From the NCBI RefSeq assembly GCF_049844995.1, contig NZ_JBNCMC010000006.1, positions 1-64,000 of the forward strand: a stretch of 64,000 nt of DNA, written 5' to 3'. This stretch comes from Luteimicrobium sp049844995 (GTDB taxonomy: Bacteria; Actinomycetota; Actinomycetes; Actinomycetales; Cellulomonadaceae). The position numbers and the translations under genes are program-made. Below, piece by piece: positions 42,450 to 52,309 of the stretch (the first letter of the stretch is position 1; every line of letters starts with the position of its first letter). The notes under the pieces are model-generated. The model did not search any database. It worked only from the letters and a program-made list of their open reading frames with translations, and was not told where the DNA came from.

Positions 42450-43489
42450 GCACCACGGTCGCCGTCGCCCTGCTGGCCGGCCTGGTCGCCTATGCGGTCT
42501 TCGGCGGGGCCGACTTCGGTGCCGGGTTCTGGGACCTCACGGCCGGCGGCCCGGAACGGGGACGACGGCCTCGGGAGCTGATCGAGCACTCGATCGGGCC
42601 GGTGTGGGAGGCCAACCACGTCTGGCTGATCTTCGTGTTCGTCGTGACGTGGACGGGGTTCTCCGAGGCGTACGCGTCGATCATGCTGACCCTGTTCGTC
42701 CCGCTCACCATCGCCGCGCTGGGCATCGTCCTCCGGGGCGCGGGCTTCGCGTTCCGCAAGTCCGTCGTCACGCTCCGCGTCCGCCGCGTCTTCGGTGCTG
42801 GGTTCGCGGCGTCGTCGGTCCTCGTGCCCTTCTGCATGGGCGCGGTGGCCGGGGCCATCGCCTCGGGACGGGTCCCGGCGGGGGGCAGGGCGGGCGACCC
42901 GGTCTCGAGCTGGGTCAACCCCACGTCGATCACCGTCGGGCTCCTCGCGGTCGCGGCGATCGCCTACCTGTCCGCCGTCTACCTGGTCTGGGAGGCGCGC
43001 GGCGACGACGACCGCGAGCTCGAGGCGTACTTCCGCCGGCGTGCCGTCGTCGCGGCGGTCGTCGTCGCGGTCGTGGGTGCCGTCGGGATGGTCGTGCTGC
43101 ACGCCGACGCGCGGTACGTCTTCGACGGCATGACGGGCCGGGCGCTGCCGGTGGTCGTCCTCGGCGTCCTCTGCGGCTTCGGCGCCCTGATCCTGCTCGT
43201 CCGCGACGCCGCCCGGGGCGCACGAGCCCTGGCGATGCTGGCGGTCGCCTCCCTGGTCGTCGCGTGGGGCGTCGCCCAGTGGCCGTACCTGCTGCCCGAG
43301 AGCCTCACGGTGACGGCCGCCGCGGCGCCCTCGGGCACGCTGACGGTCCTCCTCGTCAACGTGGTCCTGGCGGTGGTGGTCGTCCTGCCCGGGTTCGTCC
43401 TGCTCTACGTGCTCGCCCAGCGGCACGTACTCCCCGACGAGGGTGTGCCCGAGGCCTCGGACGGGACCGGGGACCGGACGGCGGGCTGA
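42446..43489 (+). CDS. cydB: Cytochrome bd-type oxidase subunit II
   Basis: 347 residues, about eight helices. The start FGGADFGAGFWDLTAGG and the following IGPVWEANHVWLIFVFVVTW are the CydB signature, including the W-E-A-N-H-V-W block that packs against subunit I. ATG 42446 lies within the cydA stop (ATGA), so stoichiometric translation is expected. The protein ends with a short hydrophilic tail. Under low oxygen or nitrosative stress such oxidases are commonly induced, but I see no obvious Rex or Crp site upstream of cydA. Confidence 0.92.
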   Translation: MSTTVAVALLAGLVAYAVFGGADFGAGFWDLTAGGPERGRRPRELIEHSIGPVWEANHVWLIFVFVVTWTGFSEAYASIMLTLFVPLTIAALGIVLRGAGFAFRKSVVTLRVRRVFGAGFAASSVLVPFCMGAVAGAIASGRVPAGGRAGDPVSSWVNPTSITVGLLAVAAIAYLSAVYLVWEARGDDDRELEAYFRRRAVVAAVVVAVVGAVGMVVLHADARYVFDGMTGRALPVVVLGVLCGFGALILLVRDAARGARALAMLAVASLVVAWGVAQWPYLLPESLTVTAAAAPSGTLTVLLVNVVLAVVVVLPGFVLLYVLAQRHVLPDEGVPEASDGTGDRTAG

Positions 43490-43616
43490 TCCGGCGCAGC
43501 CCGGCATCGTCTCGTTGGGGTGATGCCGCGAGCACCGCTCCGGTTCGAAGGTGGAAGGGCGACACCACGGCGGCCCGCCGCGGAACCGTGCACCACCGAG
43601 TGTGAAGGAGCGGGAC

Positions 43617-45479
43617 GTGAGCGCCACGAGGTCTCCCTTTCCCCCGATCGCCGACTACGGGTTCTTGTCGGACTGCCATACCGGGGCACTGGTCGCGCCC
43701 GACGGGTCGGTGGACTGGCTGTGCCTCCCGGCCTTCGACTCGCCGGGAGTGTTCGGGAACGTCCTCGATCGTGGCGCCGGGTCGTTCCGGTTCGGCCCGA
43801 ACGGCATCAACGTCCCGACCGCCCGCACCTACGTCCCCGGCACGAACGTCCTGATGACCACGTGGCACGTCCCGGGCGGGTGGCTCGTGGTCCACGACGC
43901 CCTGGTGATCGGGCCCCGGCAGGGCCCTGACGTCGTGACACCGCACACCAGGCCACCGGCCGACGAGGACGCCCGCCATCTCCTCGTCCGGACGGTGGAG
44001 TGCCTCGAGGGATCCGCCGAGATCGAGCTCGTCTGCGAGCCCGCGTTCGACTATGGGCGGGTCGCAGCGACCTGGAGCCTGGACGACGGTGGCCACCACG
44101 CCGACGCGGCCGGCGCCTCGGGGACGGAGTTCCGGCTCACCACCGACATGCTGATCGGCATCGAGGGAGGCACCGCGCGGGCGCGCCACGTGCTCGCCAA
44201 GGGCGACCGGGCGTTCTGCGCGATGTCCTGGGCCGCGGGGCTGGCCGGGCCGTCGGACGTCGCCGAGGCCTCGGCGCACGTCGAGGAGACCGTCCGCTTC
44301 TGGCGCAGCTGGCTCGCCCGCGCACGGATCCCCGACCACCGGCTGCGGCACCCCATCGAGCGCTCCGCGCTCACCATCAAGGGCCTGACCTATATGCCCA
44401 CGGGGGCGACGGTGGCCGCGCTCACGACGTCGTTGCCGGAGGCGCCGGGCGGCGAGCGGAACTGGGACTACCGCTACACGTGGATGCGCGACACGACGTT
44501 CACGCTGCAGGCCCTGCACTACCTGAACCTCGACTGGGAGGCCGACGAGTTCATGCAGTTCGTGGCGGACCTCGAGCCGAACGCCGATGGCGGGCTCCAG
44601 ATCATGTACGGCATCGATGGTCGGCGCGACCTCAGCGAGTCGACGCGTGACGAGCTGTCCGGCTACGAGGGCGCGAGTCCCGTCCGGCTCGGCAACGGGG
44701 CGTTCGACCAGCACCAGAACGACGTGTACGGGGCGGTCCTGGACTCGGTGCTGCTGCACACGCGTCGCAGCGAGCACCTCCCGCGCCGGCTGTGGCCGCT
44801 GGTGGAGTCGCAGGCGGCAGGGGCCGTCGCCGCGTGGCGCGAGCCCGACCAGGGCATCTGGGAGGCGCGCGGCAAGCCGCAGCACTACGTCTCGTCGAAG
44901 CTGATGGGATGGGTGGCGCTCGACCGGGCGGCGAAGCTGGCGGCGATCCGCGACGACGCGAAGCTCGAGAAGGAGTGGTCGGCCGTCGCGGACGAGATCA
45001 AGGCGGACATCCTCGCCCACGGGGTCAGCGACCGCGGCGTGCTGCGCCAGCACTACGACACCGACGCCCTCGACGCGTCCACGCTCCTCGCGCCCCTGTT
45101 CGGGTTCCTGCCGGGCACGGACGAGCGGATCCGCAACACGGTGAAGGCGATCTCCGAGGAGCTCACGGAGAACGGCTTCGTCCTCCGGTACCGCACGGAC
45201 GAGACCGACGACGGGCTCTCGGGCAAGGAGGGCACCTTCCTGATCTGCTCGTTCTGGCTGGTCTCGGCCCTCGCAGCAACCGGGGACATGGACCAGGCCA
45301 CGGGCCTGATGGAGCGCCTGCTGCGGATCGCGTCGCCGCTGGGCCTCTACGCCGAGGAGTTCGAGGTCGAGCGCGCGCGGCACCTGGGGAACTTCCCGCA
45401 GGCGTTCTCGCACCTCGCGATGATCCAGGCGGCAGGACGGATCATCCTGTCCGACCTGCGGGCGGAGCTGTCGCTGTGA
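43617..45479 (+). CDS. Glycoside hydrolase family 15 protein (glucoamylase/trehalase-like)
   Basis: 620 residues, cytoplasmic (no signal). N-terminal beta domain (IADYGFLSDCHTGALVAPDG, SVDWLCLPAFDSP) and an (alpha/alpha)6 barrel with RNWDYRYTWMRD at 281-292 and GKEGTFLICSFWLVSALAAT, both standard for bacterial GH15. The Glu in GKEGTF and the region GLYAEEFE near the C-terminus are the likely acid/base pair. Activities known in this subgroup are trehalose or alpha-glucan hydrolysis. GTG 43617 follows AAGGAG. It is 40 bp before the GMC oxidoreductase gene and likely co-transcribed with it, 128 bp after cydB. Confidence 0.9.
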   Translation: MSATRSPFPPIADYGFLSDCHTGALVAPDGSVDWLCLPAFDSPGVFGNVLDRGAGSFRFGPNGINVPTARTYVPGTNVLMTTWHVPGGWLVVHDALVIGPRQGPDVVTPHTRPPADEDARHLLVRTVECLEGSAEIELVCEPAFDYGRVAATWSLDDGGHHADAAGASGTEFRLTTDMLIGIEGGTARARHVLAKGDRAFCAMSWAAGLAGPSDVAEASAHVEETVRFWRSWLARARIPDHRLRHPIERSALTIKGLTYMPTGATVAALTTSLPEAPGGERNWDYRYTWMRDTTFTLQALHYLNLDWEADEFMQFVADLEPNADGGLQIMYGIDGRRDLSESTRDELSGYEGASPVRLGNGAFDQHQNDVYGAVLDSVLLHTRRSEHLPRRLWPLVESQAAGAVAAWREPDQGIWEARGKPQHYVSSKLMGWVALDRAAKLAAIRDDAKLEKEWSAVADEIKADILAHGVSDRGVLRQHYDTDALDASTLLAPLFGFLPGTDERIRNTVKAISEELTENGFVLRYRTDETDDGLSGKEGTFLICSFWLVSALAATGDMDQATGLMERLLRIASPLGLYAEEFEVERARHLGNFPQAFSHLAMIQAAGRIILSDLRAELSL

Positions 45480-45519
45480 CGGCCGCGCCGGGAGCACACG
45501 ACCCAGGAGGAGCCACGCC

Positions 45520-47073
45520 ATGAGCGACCACTACGACGTCGTGATCGTCGGCTCGGGCGCGGGCGGCGGCACGCTCGCGCACCGGCTCGCCCCGTCGGGC
45601 AAGCGCGTGCTGGTCCTGGAGCGCGGTGACTGGCTCCCCCGCGAGATCGAGAACTGGGACCCGGAGGCCGTCTTCGTCGACAACCGCTACGTGTCGCCGG
45701 ACCGCTGGTACGACGCGAGCGGGCGGGCGTTCCAACCCCAGGTCCACTACGTCGTCGGTGGCGCAACGAAGTTCTACGGGGCCGCCCTGTACCGGCTCCG
45801 TGAGCGCGACTTCGGAGAGCTCCGGCACCACGGCGGGATCTCACCCGCGTGGCCGATCGACTACGGCGACCTCGAGCCGTACTACACCCAGGCCGAGGAG
45901 CTCTACCAGGTCCACGGCGCGCGGGGCGAGGACCCGACCGAGCCCCCGGCGTCGGCGCCCTACCCGTGGCCGCCGGTGTCGCACGAGCCGCGGATCCAGC
46001 GGCTGTTCGACGACCTCACCGAGGTGGGGCTCCACCCGTTCCACGCACCCTCGGGCATCATGCTCGACGAGGCCCGGCCCGCGTTCAGCACGTGCATCCG
46101 CTGCGCGACGTGCGACGGCTTCCCGTGCCTGGTCCACGCGAAGTCGGACGCCGACGTGATCGCCGTCCGACCGGCGCTGCGGCACGACAACGTCACCCTC
46201 GTCCGCAACGCGTTCGTGCGCCGTCTCGAGACCGACGCGTCGGGCCGGACGGTGACGACCGTCGTCGCGGAGGTCGACGGCGTCGAGGAGCGGTTCACCG
46301 GCGACGTCGTCGTGGTCTCCGCCGGGGCCGTGAACTCCGCGCGCCTGCTCCTGGCGAGCGCCGACGACCGGCATCCCCACGGGCTGGCGAACGGCTCGGA
46401 CCAGGTCGGGCGGAACTACGTGTTCCACAACAGCCGGGCGTTCCTGGCCGTCTCGAAGGAGCCCAACGACACCCGCTTCCAGAAGACCCTCGGGCTGAAC
46501 GACTACTACTTCGGGGACGCCGACTTCGCGTTCCCGATGGGCAACGTCCAGATGGTCGGGAAGTCGTCGGCACCCATGTACCGCGGGGAGAAGCCGATCG
46601 AGACCAAGCTGGCGCCGACGTTCACGCTGCGCGAGGTCGCCGCCCACGCCATCGACTTCTGGCTGTCGGTCGAGGACCTCCCGCACCCCGACAACCGCGT
46701 CACCCTCGACCACGACGGGAGCGTCGTGCTCAGCTACACGCCGAACAACCAGGAGCCGATGGAGCAGCTGTACCACCGGGTGAAGAAGCACCTCAGCCAT
46801 CTGGGCATGCACCCGCACCACCTGATCCCCCGTGACGTCTACATGAAGAACGACGTCCCGGTCGCGGGGTGCGCGCACCAGGCCGGCACCGTGCGCTTCG
46901 GCACCGACCCGGCGACCTCGGTGCTCGACGCGGACTGCAGGGCGCACGAGCTCGACAACCTGTACGTCGTCGACACGAGCTTCTTCCCGAGCATCGGCGC
47001 GGTCAACCCGGCGCTCACGGCCATCGCCAACGCGCTGCGGGTGGGCGACCACCTGCTCGCGCGGCTCGGCTGA
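45520..47073 (+). CDS. GMC-family FAD-dependent oxidoreductase
   Basis: 517 residues. FAD-binding GSGAGGGTLAHRL at 11-23, then the family segments VHYVVGGATKFYGAALYRLR and VVSAGAVNSARLLLAS. The active-site region has His in AGCAHQAGTVRFG and the C-terminal NPALTAIANALR (His/Asn pair). An unusual cysteine group CIRCATCDGFPC occurs mid-protein, as in the sugar/cholesterol-type bacterial GMC members. It oxidises an alcohol (glucose or another sugar is the likely substrate given the GH15 gene before it). Ends one base before the convergent regulator. Confidence 0.88.
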   Translation: MSDHYDVVIVGSGAGGGTLAHRLAPSGKRVLVLERGDWLPREIENWDPEAVFVDNRYVSPDRWYDASGRAFQPQVHYVVGGATKFYGAALYRLRERDFGELRHHGGISPAWPIDYGDLEPYYTQAEELYQVHGARGEDPTEPPASAPYPWPPVSHEPRIQRLFDDLTEVGLHPFHAPSGIMLDEARPAFSTCIRCATCDGFPCLVHAKSDADVIAVRPALRHDNVTLVRNAFVRRLETDASGRTVTTVVAEVDGVEERFTGDVVVVSAGAVNSARLLLASADDRHPHGLANGSDQVGRNYVFHNSRAFLAVSKEPNDTRFQKTLGLNDYYFGDADFAFPMGNVQMVGKSSAPMYRGEKPIETKLAPTFTLREVAAHAIDFWLSVEDLPHPDNRVTLDHDGSVVLSYTPNNQEPMEQLYHRVKKHLSHLGMHPHHLIPRDVYMKNDVPVAGCAHQAGTVRFGTDPATSVLDADCRAHELDNLYVVDTSFFPSIGAVNPALTAIANALRVGDHLLARLG

Positions 47074-47074
47074 G

Positions 47075-49306
47075 CTAGGCGAGGCCCAGCTCGACGATGC
47101 GCTCCACCGCTTCCCTGCGCGACGACGCACCGAGCTTGCGGTAGACCGACGACGCGTGCGTCTTGACCGTGTGGCGGGAGATGAAGAGCTGCTCACCGAT
47201 CTCGGGGTAGGTCAGGTAGGTCGACAGCAGGGGCACGAGCCGGAGCTCGGCCGCGGTCAGGGAGGAGGCCCCGACGGGCCGGGCTGCCGTGATCTGCCCG
47301 ACCCGTTCGTCGAGCTGCCGGGCGGCGGTCACCAGCGTCCCGAGGGCCGGCCGCTGGTGGAGGATGCCCCTGGCCTGCTCGAGGACCGCGCTCGCCCCGG
47401 CCGGGTCCACGAGGGCGAGGTAGACGCGCGCCAGCTCGAGGAGCACCTGCACGGAGACGACCGGCAACGCGTAGGTGAGCAGCGGGCGGAGCTGCGCGGC
47501 CCGCTGGGCGTGCTCGCGGGCCTCGTCCATGTCCCCGCGGCGCGCGGCCGCCCGTGCGGCGCACGCGAAGGGCAGCGCGCTGGTCCAGTAGGCCTGCAGC
47601 GGACCACGACGGACGACCTCGAGCGACCGTTTGGCGAGGGCCTCGGCAGCGGTCCAGTCGTCCTGCCCGACCGCGACCTCGAACTGCTCGGCCAGTGCGA
47701 GCGCCGCCCACGGAACCGCCGGGACGCTGACCGCCACGTCGTAGGCGTGCACGAAGGCCGCATCCGCCGCGGCCAGGTCGCCGTCGAGCAGGTCGGCGAG
47801 CCCTTCGGTCTGGATCATCTCGGCGCGGTAGGGACTGGCCGGGGGCAGGTGGTGCAGGGCGTCCGCCGCGTCGCGGCGCATCGAGGCGGGACCGCCCGAG
47901 CCCAGGCTGGCCCGCAGGTAGGCGAGCGCTCCCTCGATGGTGCCGTCCGGCGACGGGGCGGCCGGGGGTGCCAGGCTCTCGGCGACGGCAGCCCACCGCT
48001 CGGCGTCGCCCGGCCGACCGACGAGCGCGAACACCAGGGCCCCGTGCGCGACGAGGGCCGGGGTGTGCGTCTCCGGCGAGAGGCTCCCGAGCTGCCCGAG
48101 CCAGCGGAGGACGAGGTCGATCCGGCCGCGCGCCCAGGCGGGCTGCATGGCCTCGAGGACCAGGCGGCCGAACCACTCGGCGTCCATCGCCTGGTAGGCG
48201 TGGTCGACGGCGCGCTCCGGTTCACCGTGGGACTCGAGCCACTGCGCGGCGCGGCGGTGGAGCACGGGGACGAGCTCGGGCGAGACCGACACGAGCTCGG
48301 TGCTCAGGGCCTGCCGCACGAGGGGGTGACACCGCGCCCAGCCTTCACCGTCGTCTTCGCCGGCCGCGGGCAGCATGACGTTGCGGCCGAGCAGGGTCTC
48401 GATCGTGCGTGCCGACCCGGTGCCCCCCACGACGGAGTCGGCCAGCGGCCCGTTCACCCGGTCCACGATCGACGTCCGGTCCAGGAACCGACGCTCCGCG
48501 TCGGAGAGCGCGTCGAGCACCTCCGAGCGCAGGTAGTCGCCCATGAGCCGGGTCGTCCCGGTGAACGGTCGACGCGCCGTGACCTCGCCGGACCGGACGG
48601 CGAGCGCGCCCAGGGAGAGCGCCGCCGGCCATCCTTCGGCATCCCGGACCAGCTCAGCGGCCCGGCGCTCGCTCAGGTGGAGCGCCGGGTCTGCCAGGAG
48701 GCGCTGCGCCTCTGCGGCGGACAAGGACAGCTCGGCAGTTCCGATCTCCACGAGCCGGTGGGCGAGCCGCATCCGGGCCACCGGGAGCGGCAAACGGTGC
48801 CGGGAAGCCAGCGCGATCCGCCATCCGGCCGGCGCGGCGTCGGCAAAGGCGACGACCGAGCGTAGGCACTCGCCGGAGACGGTCTCGACACGGTCCAGGA
48901 CGATGGTCCCGGCGCCGCGGGCACCGAGCGCCCGCGCGAGCCGATCCACGACGCGGATGACGTCTCCGGGGGCGGGCGTGCCCGACCGAAGCGCAGGATC
49001 GGGGCACCCCAGGAGCGCGGCGACGGTGCGCCAGAGCGTCCGGGGGTCGTCGTCGATCTGGTCGCACGCGACCCAGGCGACGGGAAGGCCTCGACGTTTC
49101 ACCCAGGCCGACAGCAGTGCGGACTTGCCATACCCCGGTGGCGCCACGACCGTGACGACCGGCTCGACGGAGCCGACCAGGATCGCGAGCGCGGAGGCCC
49201 TGTGGTCGGGGCCGGCTGGCCGCCCCGGACGGCGCGCCACCCGCTTCGGCGCACCCGTGGCGCCGCGGTCGGTCGGCCCTGGGCCGACGCCGGGCGGGGA
49301 TACCAC
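47075..49306 (-). CDS. Large LuxR-family regulator (MalT/STAND-type ATPase)
   Basis: About 743 residues. N-terminal STAND-type ATPase with Walker A VVAPPGYGKSALLSAWVKRR. A helical-repeat (TPR-like) middle follows, and the C-terminal LuxR HTH reads LVPLLSTYLTYPEIGEQLFI, then SRHTVKTHASSVYRKLGASS. Resembles MalT, which is an ATP-dependent activator responding to a sugar. Start GTG 49306 behind GGAGGGGG; GTG 49321 is also open. It is convergent with the GH15-GMC operon and upstream, on the same strand, of nothing but its own terminus; it may activate GH15/GMC or G6PD. Sensor ligand unknown. Confidence 0.85.
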   Translation of the reverse strand: MVSPPGVGPGPTDRGATGAPKRVARRPGRPAGPDHRASALAILVGSVEPVVTVVAPPGYGKSALLSAWVKRRGLPVAWVACDQIDDDPRTLWRTVAALLGCPDPALRSGTPAPGDVIRVVDRLARALGARGAGTIVLDRVETVSGECLRSVVAFADAAPAGWRIALASRHRLPLPVARMRLAHRLVEIGTAELSLSAAEAQRLLADPALHLSERRAAELVRDAEGWPAALSLGALAVRSGEVTARRPFTGTTRLMGDYLRSEVLDALSDAERRFLDRTSIVDRVNGPLADSVVGGTGSARTIETLLGRNVMLPAAGEDDGEGWARCHPLVRQALSTELVSVSPELVPVLHRRAAQWLESHGEPERAVDHAYQAMDAEWFGRLVLEAMQPAWARGRIDLVLRWLGQLGSLSPETHTPALVAHGALVFALVGRPGDAERWAAVAESLAPPAAPSPDGTIEGALAYLRASLGSGGPASMRRDAADALHHLPPASPYRAEMIQTEGLADLLDGDLAAADAAFVHAYDVAVSVPAVPWAALALAEQFEVAVGQDDWTAAEALAKRSLEVVRRGPLQAYWTSALPFACAARAAARRGDMDEAREHAQRAAQLRPLLTYALPVVSVQVLLELARVYLALVDPAGASAVLEQARGILHQRPALGTLVTAARQLDERVGQITAARPVGASSLTAAELRLVPLLSTYLTYPEIGEQLFISRHTVKTHASSVYRKLGASSRREAVERIVELGLA

Positions 49307-49362
49307 GGAGTCCCCCTCCACCCGTCGGACGCTACCGCCGACCGGCAGGTGCGCCCAGCCCT

Positions 49363-49384
49363 GAGCGGGGTGAAAGGCCCGCTC
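49363..49384. terminator. Terminator after the G6PD gene
   Basis: GAGCGGG / CCCGCTC with an eight-base loop, about 20 bp past the stop at 49404 (minus strand). Confidence 0.6.
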
Positions 49385-49403
49385 GGGGGCGTGACGACAC
49401 CGA

Positions 49404-50810
49404 TCAGGCCGGCAGCCAGGGTGTGCGCCAGCCGCCCCACCCGGCCGTCAGCCCGTTCGCAGCCTCGGGCCCCCAGGTGCCCGGGGCGTAGGGGTGCACG
49501 GGTGTCTCGGCGTCGAGCAGAGGCTGCATGACGCGCCAGGTCTCGTCGATCCCGTCCTGACGGGCGAACCGCGTGCTGTCCCCCGTCATGGCGGCCAGCA
49601 GGAGGACCTCGTACGGCGTCGCACCCTCGCCGCCCTCGTCGGCGAACTCCATGTCGAGCTCGATCGGCCCGATCCGTCCGAGGTCGGCGCGCCGGGCGTC
49701 GACCCGGAAGCGGATCCCGGTCGACGGGTCGAGCTTGATGACGAGCTGGTTCGGCTCGGGGTCGTGCCCCTTCGGCCAGAACCCCATGCGTGGCGGGCGC
49801 TTGAAGACCAGCCGGAGCTCGGTCTGCGTGACCGGGAGCCGCTTGCCCGCCCGGATGAAGAACGGGACACCTGCCCACCGCCAGTTCTCGATGTCGAGCC
49901 GCAGCGCCGTGAACGTCTCGGTGGTCGACCCGGGCGCGACACCTCGGACGTCGCGGTAGCCGTCGTACTGGCCACGGACGTAGTGGCGCGGGTCCGCCTC
50001 GACGACGGATCGGAACAGCGCGACCTGCGACTCCTTGACGGTGTGCATGTCACCGCGCGCGGGCGGCTCCATCGCGGCGGCGGCAACGACCTGCATCAGA
50101 TGGTTGACCACCACGTCGCGGAGCGCCCCGACCGGGTCGTAGAAGCTGCCGCGGTCGTCGACCCCGAAGCTCTCGGCCATCGTGATCTGCACGCAGTCGA
50201 GAAAGTTCCGGCTCCAGATCGGCTCGAGGATCGCGTTGGCGAAGCGCAGGTGCAGGATCTCCGCGAGGCCCATCTTCCCGAGGTAGTGGTCGATCCGGAA
50301 CAGCTGCTCCTCACGGACGTGCTCGTGCAGCTCGTCCGCGAGCGCCCGAGCCGACTGCTGGTCGTGGCCGAAGGGCTTCTCGATGACGAACCTCGCGCCG
50401 TCGCCCAGCCCCGCCTCCGCGATGCCGCTGACCACCTTGCCGAACAGGAACGGCGGGATCTCGAGGTAGAAGCACGGCGTCGAGGCGCCCCGGATCGCTT
50501 CACCGACGCGTCCGTACGTCGCAGGGTCGGTGAAGTCGCCGCTCACGTACGAGAGCCTCGCGACGAAGCGCCCGAAGACCTCCTCGTCGAGCTGCTCCCC
50601 GGTCGCCACGATCGAGTCGCGTGCCCGCCGGGCGAGCTGCTCCACCGTCCAGTCGTCCACGGCGACCCCGACGACAGGACAGTCGAGGAGACCCCGGGCC
50701 TCCAGCCGGTACAGAGAGCGGAACGTCATCACGCGCGCCAGGTCGCCCGTGATCCCGAAGATCACCAGGACGTCTGCCGTCGGTGGCGCGTCGTCGTTCG
50801 TGGTTGTCAT
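49404..50810 (-). CDS. zwf: Glucose-6-phosphate dehydrogenase
   Basis: 468 residues. Oxidises glucose-6-phosphate with NADP+ at the head of the oxidative pentose phosphate pathway. Visible motifs: FGITGDLA (cofactor), EKPFGHD, and RIDHYLGK (active site, H175). The GDLARVMTFRSLYRLEARGL form of the N-terminus belongs to a second, divergent actinobacterial G6PD class rather than the housekeeping one linked to opcA/tal/tkt. ATG 50810 follows GGAGG by seven bases. It precedes the LuxR gene on the same strand. With GH15 and the GMC oxidoreductase nearby it suggests a glucose-handling neighbourhood. Confidence 0.9.
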   Translation of the reverse strand: MTTTNDDAPPTADVLVIFGITGDLARVMTFRSLYRLEARGLLDCPVVGVAVDDWTVEQLARRARDSIVATGEQLDEEVFGRFVARLSYVSGDFTDPATYGRVGEAIRGASTPCFYLEIPPFLFGKVVSGIAEAGLGDGARFVIEKPFGHDQQSARALADELHEHVREEQLFRIDHYLGKMGLAEILHLRFANAILEPIWSRNFLDCVQITMAESFGVDDRGSFYDPVGALRDVVVNHLMQVVAAAAMEPPARGDMHTVKESQVALFRSVVEADPRHYVRGQYDGYRDVRGVAPGSTTETFTALRLDIENWRWAGVPFFIRAGKRLPVTQTELRLVFKRPPRMGFWPKGHDPEPNQLVIKLDPSTGIRFRVDARRADLGRIGPIELDMEFADEGGEGATPYEVLLLAAMTGDSTRFARQDGIDETWRVMQPLLDAETPVHPYAPGTWGPEAANGLTAGWGGWRTPWLPA

Positions 50811-50874
50811 GCCGGCCTCCTGTGGGTCCGCCTCCCACGATGCCGAACGGACCGCTCCGCGGTATCGCCCGGGC

Positions 50875-51069
50875 AGGGTGATTCCCCGGCCGTCACTCCG
50901 GGCTTCGCGTCGTCCTCGACGTCGGCGGCGTGCCATCGGTGGCGCAGGCAGGACTCGGAGATGCCGCGACGTTCCTTCGCGATCTGCTTGATCGGAGCCT
51001 CGCCGCGGCGTGCGACGGCCACGACGTCGTCGCGGAAATCCTGGGGATGGAGTCCGGCCGCGGTGAGCA
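50875..51069 (-). pseudogene. IS3-family transposase OrfA remnant
   Basis: About 58 residues of the HTH of IS3-type OrfA: HPQDFRDDVVAVARRGEAPI, KQIAKERRGISESCLRHRWH, ADVEDDAKPGVTAGES. Typical OrfA continues for ~40 more residues and is followed by orfB; here the frame decays, and no orfB or terminal repeats follow. Small indels are visible (ERRGIS, LRHRW instead of the usual DFGIS, LHRW). It lies directly upstream of the G6PD gene on the same strand and may overlap its promoter. Confidence 0.7.
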
Positions 51070-51100
51070 TCCTCCCAGCAGCGCCTGACGGCACCGCACG

Positions 51101-52309
51101 TCAGGTGTCACCTGTTCCTACCTCGTCCCGGAGAGTCAGTGCTCTGCTGACTCGGGCCAGCAGCTGCACGAGCTCAGGTCGGGCCTCGGGCGACACCGAC
51201 TCGACGAGGTTGTCGAGAAGCCGGCGCAGTCGCCCCAGCACCATGACGAAGGGGCTGGCGGGCGGGATCAGGTCCGTGATGGCAATACGCGTGTAGTCGC
51301 TCCAGGTCGGCAGCTGCAACCGGACTCGGAGCTGCCCGGCGGCATCGGTGATGTCCTGGACGTCGATGTCGCGCTTCGTCAGCGCCCGGAGCAACCCGTC
51401 GATGGCGTCGATCGCGTCGACCGCCGTGGCGGGGTCGTTGACCGCTGGCGAAAGGGCACGCAGCGCGATGTCGGCCAGGAGCCGGACTGCGAGCGTGGGG
51501 TCCTGGTCGAACGAACGTTCAGAACCGCGGACCACGCTTCCTTCGACGACCTGGTCGGACAGGTCGCCCCCGTGCACGTCGGCGACCGGGGTGCCCTCGT
51601 GCACCGTCTCGCCGACGCCGACACGGAACGCGACGACAGCATCTGCCCGCGAGGCCTGGTCGATGAGGGGAAGGAGATCGAGCTGCTGCACGACGCCCGA
51701 GCGGCCGCTCCAGGCCACGGTCCGGCGCAACGGCCCCAACGACGACGGCGGCACCGTGCTCTGGGGAGCGACGCGCAACGGATAGACGTCGTCGATGACC
51801 GCGCGGCCGTCGGTGGAGATGGTTTCGAGGACGTGCGCGAGCTGGAGCGACGAGAAGGCCCGGACCTGGAGCTGCCGGATGAGCGCCACCGTCGCGAGCA
51901 GCCCCACGATCGCGGTGCTCGGTACCAGCACGCACACTCGGGAGCGATCGGCGCCGACCAGTGCCGCAGTCGCGCAGTACACGAAGACGCCGATCGCGAA
52001 CGCGAAGGTGCGCCACACCAACGGATCACCGCGGAACTGCCGCAGCCGAGGCGTGAAGCTCGAGGCTGACCATTGGACGACCCCGAACAGAAGCGAGTAG
52101 ACGAGGCTGACGACACCGACGACGCCGATGCCGATGGTCATGAGCGGTCCGACCAGGCGGTTGCCGGCCATGCCGGGGTCGATCGTCAGCCGCGGCAGGA
52201 GCAGGCCCAGACCGAGCCCGACGAGCGCGCACACGAGCTGCGCGAGCTCGGCACGGAGCTGACGCCTGGCGCGCAGGAGCCGTCTGTTGGGTGATTGCAG
52301 CGCAGTCAT
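51101..52309 (-). CDS. DUF2254-family membrane protein
   Basis: 402 residues. About four N-terminal membrane helices (QLVCALVGLGLGLLLPRLTI through ATAALVGADRSRVCVLVPST), with FGVVQWSASSFTPRLRQFRG, the DUF2254 signature, between them. The ~270-residue C-terminal part is soluble and includes LSPAVNDPATAVDAIDAI. Function unknown across the family; such genes are widespread in actinobacteria. ATG 52309. It is monocistronic by spacing: 247 bp separate it from the sulfite-oxidase operon end, and it ends next to the IS3 remnant. Confidence 0.82.
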   Translation of the reverse strand: MTALQSPNRRLLRARRQLRAELAQLVCALVGLGLGLLLPRLTIDPGMAGNRLVGPLMTIGIGVVGVVSLVYSLLFGVVQWSASSFTPRLRQFRGDPLVWRTFAFAIGVFVYCATAALVGADRSRVCVLVPSTAIVGLLATVALIRQLQVRAFSSLQLAHVLETISTDGRAVIDDVYPLRVAPQSTVPPSSLGPLRRTVAWSGRSGVVQQLDLLPLIDQASRADAVVAFRVGVGETVHEGTPVADVHGGDLSDQVVEGSVVRGSERSFDQDPTLAVRLLADIALRALSPAVNDPATAVDAIDAIDGLLRALTKRDIDVQDITDAAGQLRVRLQLPTWSDYTRIAITDLIPPASPFVMVLGRLRRLLDNLVESVSPEARPELVQLLARVSRALTLRDEVGTGDT

